Part shown: one piece after another, positions 37,484 to 51,109 of the stretch | Layout: every line of letters begins with the position of its first letter | Numbering within the stretch: position 1 is the first letter of the stretch | DNA from: Cotesia glomerata | Taxonomy: Eukaryota; Arthropoda; Insecta; Hymenoptera; Braconidae | Length of the DNA: 64,000 bases | Direction: 5' to 3' | Assembly: GCF_020080835.1 (NCBI RefSeq) | Contig: NC_058162.1 | Coordinates: 9,129,323 to 9,193,322, forward strand | The notes under the pieces: generated by a model | What the model was told of the DNA's origin: nothing | What the model saw: the letters and a program-made list of their open reading frames with translations, nothing else | The model's database searches: none | Translations under genes and position numbers: made by a program

Positions 37484-37678
37484 ATGACGAAATCTATTGT
37501 ATTATTCTGTATAATGTTTATATTTCCGGCTGGCGAAGTCAATTCGAGCGTATGTCATTTTACATTCGATTCAAACTTGTCGATGTGTCGGACAGAATAT
37601 TATTTTTCCCCTACGGAGAACAGAGACCAGAAACCCGAGATCGTGACAAAACGATCAAGTCAATTGATTTTAAATTAA
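37484..37678 (+). CDS. Small ORF with signal-peptide-like N-terminus (doubtful)
   Basis: 64 codons: MTKSIVLFCIMFIFPAGEV followed by NSSVCHFTFDSNLSMCRTEY and a polar Arg/Lys-containing tail with a TKRSS dibasic-like string. A basic residue, a hydrophobic stretch and then a two-Cys polar segment would fit a small secreted peptide. There is no family match known to me, and random AT-rich sequence can yield such frames, so this is a low-confidence call. It lies in a single-copy stretch. Confidence 0.2.
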   Translation: MTKSIVLFCIMFIFPAGEVNSSVCHFTFDSNLSMCRTEYYFSPTENRDQKPEIVTKRSSQLILN

Positions 37679-37916
37679 TTACTCAGCACTTCATACATGC
37701 ACTGTACTCGGGCAGTTGTTCATGACATGCCAACTGATTTATATGCCCATGCCATTTTGTTTCACAATCACATTCCTATTTTATATTATTATTTTTATCT
37801 GTGGCCCTTCGATATCGATTTCGCTATAATAGTATAGATTTATGCTCTTGTTTATTTATCGCCGCTAAAATACGATAAAATCCTCGGTTTTAACAAAACA
37901 AACAAATTATTATTAT

Positions 37917-39168
37917 CCCGACTAGAATTTTAGTAAGGCATGCCGAAAAATCAGTTAGGGGCGAAGTTGGCTTTCCGAACTTAGGCTAGCCCAATTCGGA
38001 TCTTATTTGTTTTAAATTAGGCAAGCCGAACATTGGTATACCAAAAGAATTCCACATTCGATGTAATCTCGTAATAGTTTGGCATTGCCTAATAATCTCG
38101 TAATAGTTCGGCATATCATGGATTGCCTAATTAGTACGAAATAACGGTAACCAAAGGTTTACCGAAGTTTGGTTCACCAAGCTCGGGCCCATTTAGGCAA
38201 AACTGTGGCAATGCCTAAGTTCGGTACGCCATGAATTGCCAAATTGATACGAGATAACGGTAACCAAAAGCTTACCGAACAGTAACTAAAGGTATTCTGA
38301 AGCTTGGTCTATCAAAATGAAACTTGACTAGGTAAGTCTGTGGCAAGTCCTCACTTAGGTATAATATCGGAATTCCTAACTCGACCGTTGCAACGATAAC
38401 CGAATGTTTGCCGAAGTGTCGGGCTTATAAGTATCTTGAGGCAAGAGGTCGCTCATCATCGGTGTAGCGTCGCGGTATGGTATAGGGCTCTCGTGCGCCG
38501 GGTACAGTGTTCGAGTCTCGCGTTCGACATGTAAAATTTTTAACAATTAATAATTATTAATTATAATTATACTTAAGGCGAGTGTGAGGTAAATTTAAGT
38601 GTTGTGTGTGACTAATGTATCTAACTCCATCATCTCCTTCCCCCTTGACCCATAAAATCGACCAATCAAAAAAAACTTCTTCATAGTAAGAAAAACCCTA
38701 AAAAGCGAAAAAAATGACCGAAAATATAAAAAAAATAATACTAAATAAAAAAAAAAAATTTTTTTATTTACTTAATATTTAAAAAATTTTGTCCTAAAGT
38801 CGATATTTATATTTAAAATTTAAAAAGTAAATTAAAAAAAATAAGCATTCATTGTTATTAATTTTTGCTTTATAATAACAATAGCTAAAAACAAAAAAAG
38901 GATTCAACTTGGATTCTTCCGTGCGAATTTAGTTTCGGAATTGCTGCCTAGTTAGGTAGCCAAATTCGGACCGAATGAGGCTTGGATAGTCACCAGCAAG
39001 TGTCGTTTCCAAACCACCGCCTAAGTCAGAAGCCAAGTTAGGCCTAAACTCGCGACTGCGTTAATTCCGGGACGTGGGCCAACTTTGGCTTCCTGGTTCG
39101 GCGCGAACTTGGAATTCGGCATGCCTAATTCGAAACGAACCACCACCGAACTTAAATTTCTGGTCGGG
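37917..39168. mobile_element. Family D TIR element copy 2, TSD AT
   Basis: CCCGACTAGAATTTTAGTAA (37917) to AAATTTCTGGTCGGG (39168), flanked by AT on both sides. Same layout as copy 1 but with only about two of the 113-bp units, explaining the 447-bp length difference. Includes the tRNA-like module 38455-38545 and the A/T-rich block. Confidence 0.88.
38455..38545 (+). other. tRNA-like Pol III promoter module in family D copy 2
   Basis: TAGCGTCGCGGTATGG (38465-38480), GTGTTCGAGTC (38507-38517, 9/11 B-box match) and a TTTTT run at ~38537. Better B box than copy 1; retained in both copies at the same place, so it is part of the element. Confidence 0.48.
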
Positions 39169-39289
39169 ATTACGCTTTATTGTTCGGATGATCATTGATT
39201 GTAATCGGTTAGGATGAGTTAAGTTTGGATATGACGGAAACTCTAATTTGTTATCCAACCCGACTAGAAACTACTTTGGGATTACCCAG

Positions 39290-39800
39290 CGTATACATCT
39301 GGACCTGATTGGGTCCCGAAGAGGTACGCCCAATTGGGAAATCCCTATAAGGGCCTAATTCGCCCCCAATTGGGCAATTCCAACGTAAAAATAAAAATTT
39401 TTATTCAGTTCTTCCCGATAGGGCCCTGTGTGGGACCTAAATGGGAAATCCCAATGCAAAAATGAGTAGCTTCATTCAGTTTTTCCCAATAGGGCCCTGT
39501 GTGGGACCTAAATGGGAAATCCCAACGTAAAATTAAAAATTTTTATTCAGTTTTTCCCAATAGGGTCCTGTGTGGGACCTAAGAGGGATAACCCAACGGA
39601 AAAAAAAATAAAATTTCTAAATTTTCCCCAGTGGGAACTGTGTGGGATCTAAGAGGGATAACCTAACCAAAAATAAAAATAAAATTGCTAAGTTTTCCTA
39701 AGTGGGATCGGTGTGGGACCGAAGAGGATTTTCCCAACGTAATGTAAATAAGGCATCGATGAGTTTTCCTAACTGGGCTCGTAGTAGGATCCAATTGGAA
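39290..39800 (+). repeat. 71-bp tandem units in family F
   Basis: CCTGTGTGGGACCTAA-like anchor at about 39424, 39495, 39567, 39638 and 39709, i.e. every 71-72 bp, with TTTTCCCAATAGGG before it and GGGAAATCCCAACG after it. Confidence 0.85.
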
Positions 39801-41184
39801 TACATGAATAAATAATCTTTAAATTTAGACAATCGTTTATTTATATAAAAAATCAATCACCCAAAGATCTGGTGAGCTTATATTCTTAGCATGTATTCAT
39901 TGTAAATTAATTAGAAATAAAAATAAAAATTAGCCGTTAAGTATAGAAAATAATTAGGAAAAAAATTCATCCAACATTGTTAAATAAAAACTACAAAATT
40001 TAGATTTATCAAATTTTACATAACTTTATATTTTAAAAAATTTAATTTTACGAGATTAAAAATACATTTTAAAAAATTGGGATGAATTCGGAGTAAATCT
40101 TAATCCAAATTAAAATTTAATCCCATTACTCGGAGTTTTGGAGTAAAGTAATTAAACGATTCGCGTATAGAGTGAATCCGAAGTTTTTTTAGCGGAGTTA
40201 TTCCAGATTAATTTGGGATCAATTCGAGATTAAATTCAAATACTCCACAGAAAAAAAGGTTCACTTAAGCCAAGAAAATATTTTTCTTCCTAATTATTTT
40301 CTTGAGCGAAACAAAAAAATTTTTTTGGCACAAGAAATTTCACTTATTCCAATAAAATTAATTTTCTTGCTTATTAAAGAAATAAGTATCTTGATCCAAG
40401 AAAATTTATTTCAGTTAAGAAAATCTTGTTGTTTTGAAAAAATTTAGTCTCTTGCTCTAAAAAATTTAGTTCTTGATAGAAGTAAATTTTCTTACCTTGA
40501 GAAAATTTCTCTCTTGCTCCAAAAAATTAAATATCTCGATAGAAGTAAATTTTCATTAATATTTTTATTGATCAACATGTCAAATGGGAAGATCATATAA
40601 TATTGAATCTTTTTTTTTTTTTCATTTAATATGTATAATTGCACGCTAAAATAATATAAAATGAGTATCAAATATTCAAGAGAAGAATTTTCTCAAAGTG
40701 AGAAAACATTATTATTATTAGTATTGTTAGTATGTAAGAATTCAATTTTTGAAAAATATCTAACTTTTGAGGATTCACATTTGCAAAAGAATTTATATTG
40801 TAAAAAAAATTAAACTTTTTCATAATTAAATTTTTATCCATACATTAAAATTTTAAAAAATAACTTGCATTCCAAAAAAATTTTAATTTTCAAAAAAAAA
40901 AATTTTTGTGTTAGTATAAGGGGGATTCCAAATTTAATCGGACATTTTTAAGGTATTTTATTTTTGATTTTTTCAATTTTTTTACATTTTTCAGTCGTTT
41001 TTTTTTTTTTATTTTTAAATTTTTTATTTAATTTATACAAAAATTTTATTTTCACGTCAGTAAAGTTGATAAATAAAAAAAAAAAAAAAACAATTTCTTA
41101 AAGCTTGAACATAACATGAATAATGTCTCAGTCAACCGGTAAAGTTCATGTATACGAGATAGGAAATTTTCTCATCAGCACTCC

Positions 41185-41263
41185 TGCTTGGACCAGCGGT
41201 AACGTCAAGGACTGAGGACCCAAAAGACGCAAGTTCGAGCCCAACTCACGACAAGGATTTTTT
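41185..41263 (+). other. tRNA-like Pol III promoter module in family F
   Basis: A box TGGACCAGCGG (41189-41199) and B box AGTTCGAGCCC (41232-41242, 10/11), 32 bp apart, then TTTTTT (41258-41263). This resembles a tRNA without a well-formed acceptor stem. Confidence 0.6.
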
Positions 41264-41574
41264 CTATCAACGATTTCATTTCAATTCAAATTAAATTTAC
41301 TAACGAGATCATAATATAATATGAGTATATGGTTCTGATTGCTTTTAATCTTTTCGAAAATCATAATATTTTTTCTTTCAAAATTTAGATTGGGCTCTGA
41401 TGGGGATTTCCCCATTGGGACCTGAGAGGGATTGCCCAATGAGGGCCGCATAGGACTTTGCGTGACATCCCCATGTGGGGTCCCTATTAGGAAACCCAAC
41501 GAGGGCCCAATAGGTCTTACATTAAAATTTCTAGTCGGGAAGCGGAACAAAAATATTTTTGGTAATGTTTTGTT

Positions 41575-42162
41575 GAATTTAAGATTCGGACCGATAGATT
41601 TTGAGAAATTTGGAGAAATCTAAAAAAAAATTGGAAAAAAAATTTTTTTAGAAGTGGTTTTTTTGGGATAACTTTTAAATGGCTCTACCAATCGATTCCA
41701 AAAACTAATCAGCTCTCAACCTTGAAAAACCACGCCGATCGCCGCCAATCCGGTCAAGTCGGTTGATTCGTTCGAGAGATATCGTGAACGAAAGAAAACC
41801 GAAAAAAGTGTTTTTTCAGAGTTACTCCGAAATTTCTAGTTTGACTAATCGAAACTTAAGAATTGTTTATGAGGCTTCAAAAACTGCGTAGAATGCCGCC
41901 AACCGCGTAAAAATCGGTTCATTCATTCAAAAGTTATTGCGGTTTGAAAATTCAAAAAATAGTGTTCTATGAAACTTCTATCAGACTTTTGAGTTCAAAG
42001 AGCTCAAAAGCATAGAAAAGGTATCTTTTTGAGCTCAAAGAGCTCAAAACAATACACAGATTGTATTTTTGAGCACGAAGAGCTCAAAAAATGCGGCCAG
42101 ATATTAACGGAATTAGCGGAAAGTTGCAGGGATGGCCTTTACGGTCAACCGTTTTCCTGATT
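41575..42162 (+). repeat. Family A repeat copy 5, 5'-truncated
   Basis: Starts in the body (GATTCGGACCGATAGATTTTG) and continues through CCACGCCGATCGCCGCC, the GAGCTC hairpin strings (41990-42090) to GCGGAAAGTTGCAGGGATGG and GGTCAACCGTTTTCCTGATT. The (TG)n part is absent. Confidence 0.85.
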
Positions 42163-45100
42163 TTTTTTTTGTGAAGCTCGGATAGGAATTTTTAAAAATT
42201 GTCTTTTAAGATATTATGAATACAATTTTTAAAAAAGTGCAGATTTAATTAAAAATTTGAATTATTTCTTTGGTAATTTCTTTTAGAAAATTTTTAGTGG
42301 TATTTTCTTAAAATCTTTTAAAGATCCACTGCATTTTATATTTGCACTGATAAAAAAATTAATTTGATTCAAAAGCAAATTTTAAAAACTGTTAACAAAA
42401 AAATTTGACCAATTTTTAATCAAAAAATTTTTATCAATTCAAAATTTTTTAACTTTTCAAGAAATTCAAGAATTCTGAATCAATCACGAATCGATTAATA
42501 ATTATATCATAAGTTTTTTGTTAGTAATATATTTTTTGTTAGTAATGTTAATATTTTTTGTTAGTAATAAATTTTTCGATAAATTTCTCTCGTATAATTT
42601 TTTGTTGGCACCTTGAAGCAAAAAACTTTCTATCTTAAAAACAAAAAAGTATTAGCAAGCCGTCACCGTAAAACATTGCATGATTTATTAAAGTAAACCC
42701 CAAAAGAGCTCAGTTCTGTCGGTTAGTTTTCAGTTCGTTTGTAACCAAAGCTGCCGCTGACGTGGTTGGATGAATAATGTTAAAACTTGATTTTTTAGTG
42801 TAGTCGCGACCTGCATGATCGTAAACTTGAGTGAATGGAGAAAAAGTAACCATTTTTACAGCTTTTGAAATTATTTTTATTCTAATTTCTTTGCACACGT
42901 TCATTCTAGGATCAATTAAGCTCAAGTTTATTATGATCATTATTATTATTATTATTATTTAAAAATTTTTTCTCGGAAATGTGTTTCACGAACCATAAAA
43001 AGACGCACGTGGATATTAGTTACCAACGAATTGCTGCAATAAGTCATAACTTGTAAGAGAATCTGGTGTAATAAAGTCCGCAACTTTAGCTATTACCTTT
43101 AATAACACCAATTTCAATGTAAGAAACTAAAGAATAGACAAGATTAATATTGCACTTTCAACAACCATTTTACACTACCACCTGAACAAATCCATTTTTA
43201 TATTTATATAATAATAATAGTAATAGTAAAAACTTAAAATTTTTTCTTCCAGCTTTTCATTATTTTGCTGAGAGGTTTTATTACTTAACTTTAAAATTTA
43301 TTTTTCATCTTGAATTTTTTCCATTAATGTAAGTAGATGAGATGTGAGATGGTGAAGTGAATAATTATGAAATTGGTTTATAAAGTTGTAAACAAAACGC
43401 AAGAAAATAAACAAAGTAAACAGAAGAGGAGATGGACAAATGGAAGACGGAAAGTTCTTAGCTCAATTAAACTCAGACAAACTAAAGTTTTCAACGTCGA
43501 TTTCTGGTTGTATTACTACAGAGGAAATATCATTCGTTTAATTTAGTATGCTCTGTCGGTTCAATTTTGCTTTACACAAATTAACTTTTCTTTGTTGGCG
43601 ATAAATTTATTTATTTATTTATATTATATTTGCATTATTAAAATTCTATAAGTAAAAGATAATTTAAATGAACGCGTTTACACTTATAAAAACGCGGAGA
43701 AAAATAATTGTGATTGAGAATAATGCCATTCAAATAAAAACTTATTATTGTTTTCACAAGCGTTTGTTACCTTTGTAATATAAATTTTTTTTTTCTTATA
43801 ACAATATTGAGTCGTTTACGAATGATAATTTTATGCAGAATTATGCAGCCACGAAAAATCTCTTATGAATATTTAGCTGTGGATGGAGCTTTCGTCCAAC
43901 AGCTTTTCCAGGTATGCATTTCACAAATAGAACAAAAATAATTTTTTGAGCGTCAATTATCTAAAGATGCATATTAATTTTATGCTATTTAAATTACCTC
44001 TATTTTCATTATTACTGAAATAATATTTAATATTCGAGGTGAATTTAAAATTAAAAATCTTGAAATAATAATTATTTCCGGTATAGTATGGATTTTTAAA
44101 TAACTTCTGAGTATTTAATGGTAAAATTATGTTTTCAATGGTTCATTTGAGTAACCGAGCTAAAATAAAAGATTGAGTTTATCATTTTTCCCGAGTATTC
44201 GCCAGAATATTAAATTTATGAAGAATATATAATAATTTCTGTATATCTGCTTTAAATAATATTTGGCCCAGTGAAAAAATATTCTGATATAGTTTGATCT
44301 GGTTATACATGGCCATATTAATTTATTTAGAAAAATAAACAAGCTTTTCATAAAATTTTTCAATGTTTTATTTCTTCTAGAAATATCTTAACATTATAAT
44401 TTAAACAAAAATTGCTTTAATAATTGATTAAAGTAAAAACCAGTGATAGAAAAGTTTTTTAGAAAGTGTAAAAAATCATTTATCTTACAATTTAAGTCTC
44501 TTTTAGTGAGAAGATTCAGCGATCGTGCGCCCTCTGTTAGAGATTTTTAATACTATTTTTGGTCGAAAATATATATATGGTTCTATTATACCACATTAGG
44601 CCTAATCTGAAGATATTATATTAAGTCATACACTTATTATATTGTCATACACAGTACGGTAAAAAAAACTCTTATTAAAATTACCGAAAAATTGGCTGAA
44701 TATACAAAAAAAAATCGGTAATTTTCTTAGCGGAAAGTTAAAAAAAGAAAAAAAAATTGTTATGTAAAAAAAATTACTTTAGGGTAATTAATTAATTTTA
44801 CATTTAAAATATTTAATGTGTTTAAGTATTCGGCCCTAGCGTGTTAGACTAATAGACCGGGAACTTCCGAGTTTTAATTTATTGAGAATGATAGGTTTGT
44901 TTGAATAATTGATGTAGTTGAATAATTTTAATACATGTATTAAATATGTATACATTAATATGTATATATTGTTTAAATCCAAAATTATTATCATTAGTTA
45001 ATTTACAATAATTACAATTATTACACAGTGATTGAAGTTCACTTTTTCTTTAATATGACTATTTTACAATATTACTAAATTCACAAATATTAATAATTTA

Positions 45101-48100
45101 AAATATACCTGATAAAAAATTGATGAACCTTGTTGATTTAATTTGTTTTAGTTGGTTTCACTTTACGATTTTACTTTATCTTTACAAATGTTTTACTTTC
45201 TATACAATAGATTTACACGTGGTCTATTGAGACTTATTTAAGCTATGTACGATGTTAACACTAGGACGTCAGGACAACGAGAGAGATTTTTTTGGTGACA
45301 ATTGCGAGGTGTCGAATTTTAGGGCGTTACTAATTTCCACTTATTGGTGGAAACAAATGTCCAATTATTTGTCTATTTTCTTGAGCCCTTACCCTCTCTC
45401 TTAAATTTGTCTACAAATGTTGCATGAGTCCCTCTACTTGGGTCAGAGTGCAACATACTTTCTCACTTACTCTTATGTTCTATTATTCATCTATGTGTTT
45501 GTGTATACGTAAGCGCATTTACGCATAGACAAAGACATACATTTGTACTGTCCACATTAATTTATTTATTTAAATCGTATGAATAAATATGTACTCGAAT
45601 CTAGCATCTCTTAAGTTTTCTTGAATTTAATTATTTATTAGTAGAAATATTTCTGTTTTGTCGTTTTATAAATTGGTTGTATTATTTTAGAATTTAATTG
45701 TTTAATATTTGTTTATTTTAAATTATTTAACTTTCAAGTTCTATTTTTTTATTTGTTTCTCATTTCATATTTAATTTCCATTATCTAAAAATTATTTCAG
45801 AAATTGCATTATTAAAATTTATTTCGATATTTATCTCAACACTAAAATTCTGTAATTAAGTTATTCTAAAATCTTTTGGTTTAGAATAAATCTTTTATCT
45901 AATGTTCTTTGTCATTACTTAAGTATTTCTTATTTTAAGTATAAGTGAGTTTGCTTACGTATAACAAAACTCCCATTCATCTATTTAATCTCTTTAATGT
46001 ACCTGGGCCCCAGACTACTCACGAGAATTTTCCTGGGCCTTTTACAACGATCGAACGAGACACTTAATGACCGCACTCGAATTATCTTTTACAATCGTCA
46101 AAATTCAAATAAAATCATACTCGATTTTTTTATAATTAATAAATATGTAAAGAAAAATTCTTTACGTAACAAATTGTAGACCCCTAAAATTTTTCTCCGT
46201 TATTAATTAAAAATTTCTTAGTACTTAAAGCAATCATATATATTATAATACTCATAAATCCCTTGAAATTATGCATCTAATAAAAAAAATCTTTTACAAA
46301 TGTAAATCCGATTAAAAAGAAAAATGTAGATGTCAGACTGATAATTACATGGTAGGAGAGAATTATGTACATGTAAACAGTAATGAATATTCATGAAAGG
46401 TTATAATGTAGTACATGGATACATATTTATACATACATATATAATAAGTCTGAATCGTAGGCGCGCTAATTTGCAAACGCCTGACAACCAACCATGGTTT
46501 ACCGATTAATAATAATTCATGTGTTCCTGACGTACAGCAAGATAGATAAGTGAGCTTGCACTGGAAAACAAGCTCATGTACTTACTCTCATGTATATATA
46601 CATATAATGGATATATATAACGTATAATATGTAATATATAATAATAAACCAGCACAATTTTTTATAAGTATTAGTGCAGCGTCTTACAACTTTTAATGCA
46701 TAAATAAAACAAGAAAATTGCTGAGCTCAAACCTTTTAATCCGCCGACTTTCCGACTTTCCATGTTTTTTTTCCCCTTAAAGTATAATAATTTTTTATTC
46801 CTTCATAAATACGAGGGTGAGCATTAAATTAACTACCAGGTGAGAATATAAATGCTAATTCTTTATAAAAAGATAAAAAATTTCTTTTTTTTGATTCATT
46901 TTGGATATTTTTTTGTCTTCTGTCGCGTAGAAAATTTTCCGTATAAATTACCGGAGCGGTGATATTTTTTTTTCAAGTAGGGTGCGAATGTCTGACTCAA
47001 TAATGTTAGAAGAGAAAGAACGAAGGGAGGGTATGAAAATATTTAGATTGAGGAGGCGAGAGAATTATAATAAAAAAAAATTTAAGATAAATAAATTTGG
47101 GTACGTGGGTGGATTAAGGATTTGATTGACGCCTTGAGGATTAGATTTACATTTTAGTGAGTAAAAACAGGCTTTAGTTTTTGAGCGTGAAGCAAAGGAG
47201 AGCAAGGAGGCTTTGAATCGGAGATAAAGGGATATCGACGGGGAAAACTAAAATAAATATAACCATCCCATCGGAGGAAATGAATGAAAATAGGTTTGTA
47301 TAAAGTTAAAAATAAAGATAAAAATTGGTGGGCAAGCTTACATAAAAAGAACTCAGATGCAACGACTCTGAAAGCTTTTAGTGGAATTAAATAATGAGAA
47401 TATCAAGAAAAAACCTTACCTGTTTTTATGTACTTTTTATGAGGTATCATGGACGTGAGTTATACGCTGAAATAAACTCGAATTTTTTCATCCTGACATA
47501 CTAAGGGTTGCTCGTTAATTAAATCTCAATTAAGATATTGTTAATTTATCGTTTTTGTTATTTTTTAAGGCGCATTTTATCAACACCAATAAAAACATTT
47601 TTGATGAGGAATGAAAGAACATTTAAAATTAAAAAAAAAATTAGTTCAATAGAATATCTTGAAAACTATTGAGAAATTATCAGGATAAATTGATTAGGAC
47701 TTGATCACAAATTAATGAGCTTTGGTAGTATTAGCTTCTGCGATCATTTCTTGCTGAGTTATTAAACTTATTTCATAAATGTGCCGTCCAAAGTGGGTTC
47801 GAATCTACTCGTAGGTTAATTTTAAATCATCCATAAAAAAATGGATACTTTAAAACCAAAAAAAGCTGTTTTAGTTAAATATTAAATTTTCAATTTACAT
47901 TTTGAAGAAAAATATTTTACTCAATTTTAAGAATCAATGTTTCATACGTTGTCTGATTCAATACTGTAGATATATAATATTATGATTCCTTAACTGTTAC
48001 TTTTTAAGGCAATTATTATTTTTATTTAGCTTTTCAGTCATATCCTCAATAGCTATTGCATGATTTTAATTCTAACTTATAATCTTTAATACTTAGATCA

Positions 48101-51100
48101 ACGATATGCTTTATTTTTTTAAAACAATTTTTACTCATTATATTAGAATTGAAAACATTAGTTGTTAAGTATAACAGAAGAGTCAAATAAAAAGAGTAAT
48201 TGTATTGAATAATAATATTAATATTAAAAATATTTTTAAATTGAAAAAAATACCTTTGTTCAATTATAGTTATTCTATAAATTATTCACGTAGACGTAAA
48301 TTTAAAGCAGATTTAATTAAAATTTCTCGATGAGATACTCGATGTATCAATCAAAAATGGAACAAATTCAATTGAAAAGAAAATGAGAGTACCACGTGAT
48401 GAAACAGAGGATGATAATCTGTCTAGAGCATGAAAAAAGTAAAGTACTTTCAATTGAATAATCCTGTGAGTCAAAAATCAATTGCGTGAACTCGCATGCA
48501 GTTTCTATAGCTGTTTGCATTAGAATAAGCTTTTGTTTCACTTGATCCAGCATCCATAGGATAAGTGAGCAATCGGAAATTAAAATGAAGAGTATTGGCA
48601 TGTTAAGTTTAAAGCTCCGAGTTTTGAGTGTGTTCTCTAGCTCGCAGAGTGAAGATGAAAAATAAAATGTTAGAAAATATTCAATATTGTGTATCGGTGG
48701 ACGAAGATTTATATTTTATATAGATATACAACTTAAAGTGTCGATGGAGTAAATAGAAATAGCAGGATGTTGTATCGGGGCGATTGAAGCCTGTGATGTT
48801 ACGTCAGGCTTCGGAATTTCAGATAGAAAACTCTTGAAATCCCTGAAGAGCTTGCGATACTATGGGTTCGTGGACATTGTAATCAACGAATACTCTTCTC
48901 GTAGCTCGAACCTTCAGTAAAGACCAAAAAAAGTTAAATAAAATAAAACTTTGCTATTCCATTTTTACTCTTATCTAGAGGCACCAGAGATCAACTCAAC
49001 TCCGAGCATTTTTGTAATTTTTCATTTTGTTCTCTACCAGGCAATAGGAGTGCGCTGCTGGAAGCGTTCATTTTTTTTTCTTTTTACATTTTTTATCGCA
49101 TCGCCAGTCCAATTCTAGATCTTTTATACGAAGTTAAATATTTCCGACTGTTGTATTTTATAATTAATTATTTTTTTTTTTTTTTGAAAAATGAACTTTT
49201 AACCAATTATTTTTTAAGTTATGTAAAAAAAATTTTTTTTTTTTTAATTTTATTTTTAATAATTTATTTTGGGGTAAAAAATTTTATAAATTAAGCTTTT
49301 TGAAATTTTAATAATTATTAATTGTGAAATATTCAAAGAAATATATGTTGATCTGATTTATCTCTTGTAGCGAGAAGATTTAGTGATTATGTGCTACCTG
49401 TCGGAGCTTTTAAAAACTCACGTTGATCGAAAAATTATGTATGGACGAAAGTTGCAAAATTTAATTTTTCTGGGGTGACCATAAATGTTTTAATGGCTAA
49501 AAATGAATTATTTTTGTAAAACTGTGAAGGCATTAAGTGGTCTATTAAAAAAAAAAAATAAAAAGCAATATTTATGATGATGAAATATAGTTTCATTTTA
49601 TAGCCGAGAACGAAAAAAAAAATAATAGATCGATTTATAAAAATAGCGCAGTATATAAAATCATTCCATTAAAAAGTCATTACTTATTAACGACTTTACC
49701 GATGCAATAACATCAGTTTTAATAATAATAAATCGTAAAGATATAAAATAAAAAAAAAAATATAAATCCAAACGATCATAAATAATCGATAGGCATTTTT
49801 TCATCAAATAAATTTTATTAAAGTAACAACTTCTCACGTTCCCGTTAAAAAATAATTGCCGAGTTTTAGTTTAATTTTAAATAGAATTAAAGCCAATAAT
49901 TAGCGCGAACAAAAAGTTATTCAACAATAAAACTGCATATAAATTGAATTAGTATTTAAAAGCAAACTCAAATAACCGAAACACAGAATTATTTAAATGA
50001 AATCTCTCTGAAAGTACTAGAGAAAAAAAAAAAAAAAACCGTCTAATCCATTTGCCGAAATCCCCACGAACTGAATTAGCCACATGAACTCGTATAACGT
50101 GGAACTACAGCACGTAAGTCGAGACTCAATTCGTCCCGATAAAGCACTAAAATAAAAAGTTAAATAAACTTTAAGCAAATAAAATAAAACCGATAGAAAA
50201 ACATTAGTCTTACTCATTCAACTCATTCAAACAACTTTTATTTTTATTCTATCCTCGACGTACAATAAAAAATTGAAACTGAACGCAAACATTTTTAGTA
50301 TTTTCCACTTGATCCTTCGGTAGCCTTCACTCAAACAGAGACTATCTTTACTTTCTGCTCTTCGTATAAACTGTTCTGCTCTACATATCCTCACTCTTAT
50401 CTTTGGCTATTCTTATTCTTATTCTTATCCTTAAACATCCTTATCTTGAATCGTGACCAGAACGTCCCCTCGTCAGTTCAAAATGCATACCTCGAACAAA
50501 TCGACAGTTAAGTCTGAGTAGCGTGTTCCGGATTCCAATATTTGTGGCCAAAGACAAATCTACAGGATACCAGAAGACAGATAACTTGCTAACTTTTCTC
50601 CCCAACAAGAGCTTTTAGTTGCTGTTAGTTCGCGTGTACCGGAACTTTATAATGCAGTCCGCTGTCCAGAGTTTTAATACAACTTAAAATGCTCCTATTG
50701 TTGCTGCAGTACAAAAATGTTTTGTATTATCAGTATGAGGTTTGAAATTATTTTTTTGATATGGGTAATTTTTTTATATCTTTTCGGAAAATTTTTTTTA
50801 CCTCTATTCTACTTTTCATATTAAATCATTAATTGTATATTATATTTTCTTTAAAAACTAATTTTTAAAACGATGAGTCAAGAATCCAGCGCTAAATCAA
50901 AATAATTATATCATTTTTTTTCATTTTAATGTTGGCAGTGTGAACGATGACGTATATAGATGGCGCATATGTTCGCGCGCAAAATTTGAAGTTTTAAATA
51001 TTTGTAATTCCTATAAAATTAAGTTTTTTATGATATTTGAAACATAAAAACTATTTTCTTTTATTTTTAATTATTGAAGATATTTACCAATTATTTTCCA

Positions 51101-51105
51101 ATTAA
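42163..51105. other. Long quiet AT-rich stretch (intronic or intergenic)
   Basis: Nearly 9 kb with no recognisable transposon protein, no complete TIR element and no convincing exon. Small items: CACTGATAAAAAAATT half MITE at ~42345, (ATT)n at 42940-42959, a family A tail fragment (TTTTCTTAGCGGAAAGTTAA, ~44722-44742), a 23-codon open segment ending in a donor-like CCAG|GTATGC at 43919. Given the tetraspanin exon at 32.7 kb on minus, part of this may be its first intron or upstream region. Confidence 0.5.
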
Positions 51106-51109
51106 AGTG

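Larger units (their letters stand above)
36119..37916. other. Single-copy AT-rich DNA with a (GA)n tract
   Basis: No transposon proteins or TIRs. (GA)n of 45 bp at 37068-37112. The block 37110-37400 is less AT-rich than its surroundings and could be regulatory or transcribed. A small ORF at 37484 is listed separately. Confidence 0.5.
39259..41539. mobile_element. Family F TIR element (CCCGACTAGAAA termini), TSD AA
   Basis: CCCGACTAGAAA (39259) and TTTCTAGTCGGG (to 41539), flanked by AA on both sides. The left end holds a 71-bp tandem array (39290-39800) and GGGCC/CCCAAT-rich motifs that reappear at the right end (41390-41520). AT-rich centre with LINE-free sequence, a Q-type AAGAAAATT motif cluster (40247-40560) and a tRNA-like module (41189-41263). 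2.28 kb, no ORF. Confidence 0.85.

Noticed and set aside
43840..43925. Short open segment between an AG and GTATGC, exon-like
   Set aside because: Only 23 codons, no recognisable motif, and such splice-like strings are expected by chance in 9 kb of AT-rich DNA.
44820..44880. tRNA-like string CCCTAGCGTGTTAGACTAATAG followed by GAGTTTTAATTT
   Set aside because: The B-box part has too few consensus positions to support a Pol III module.
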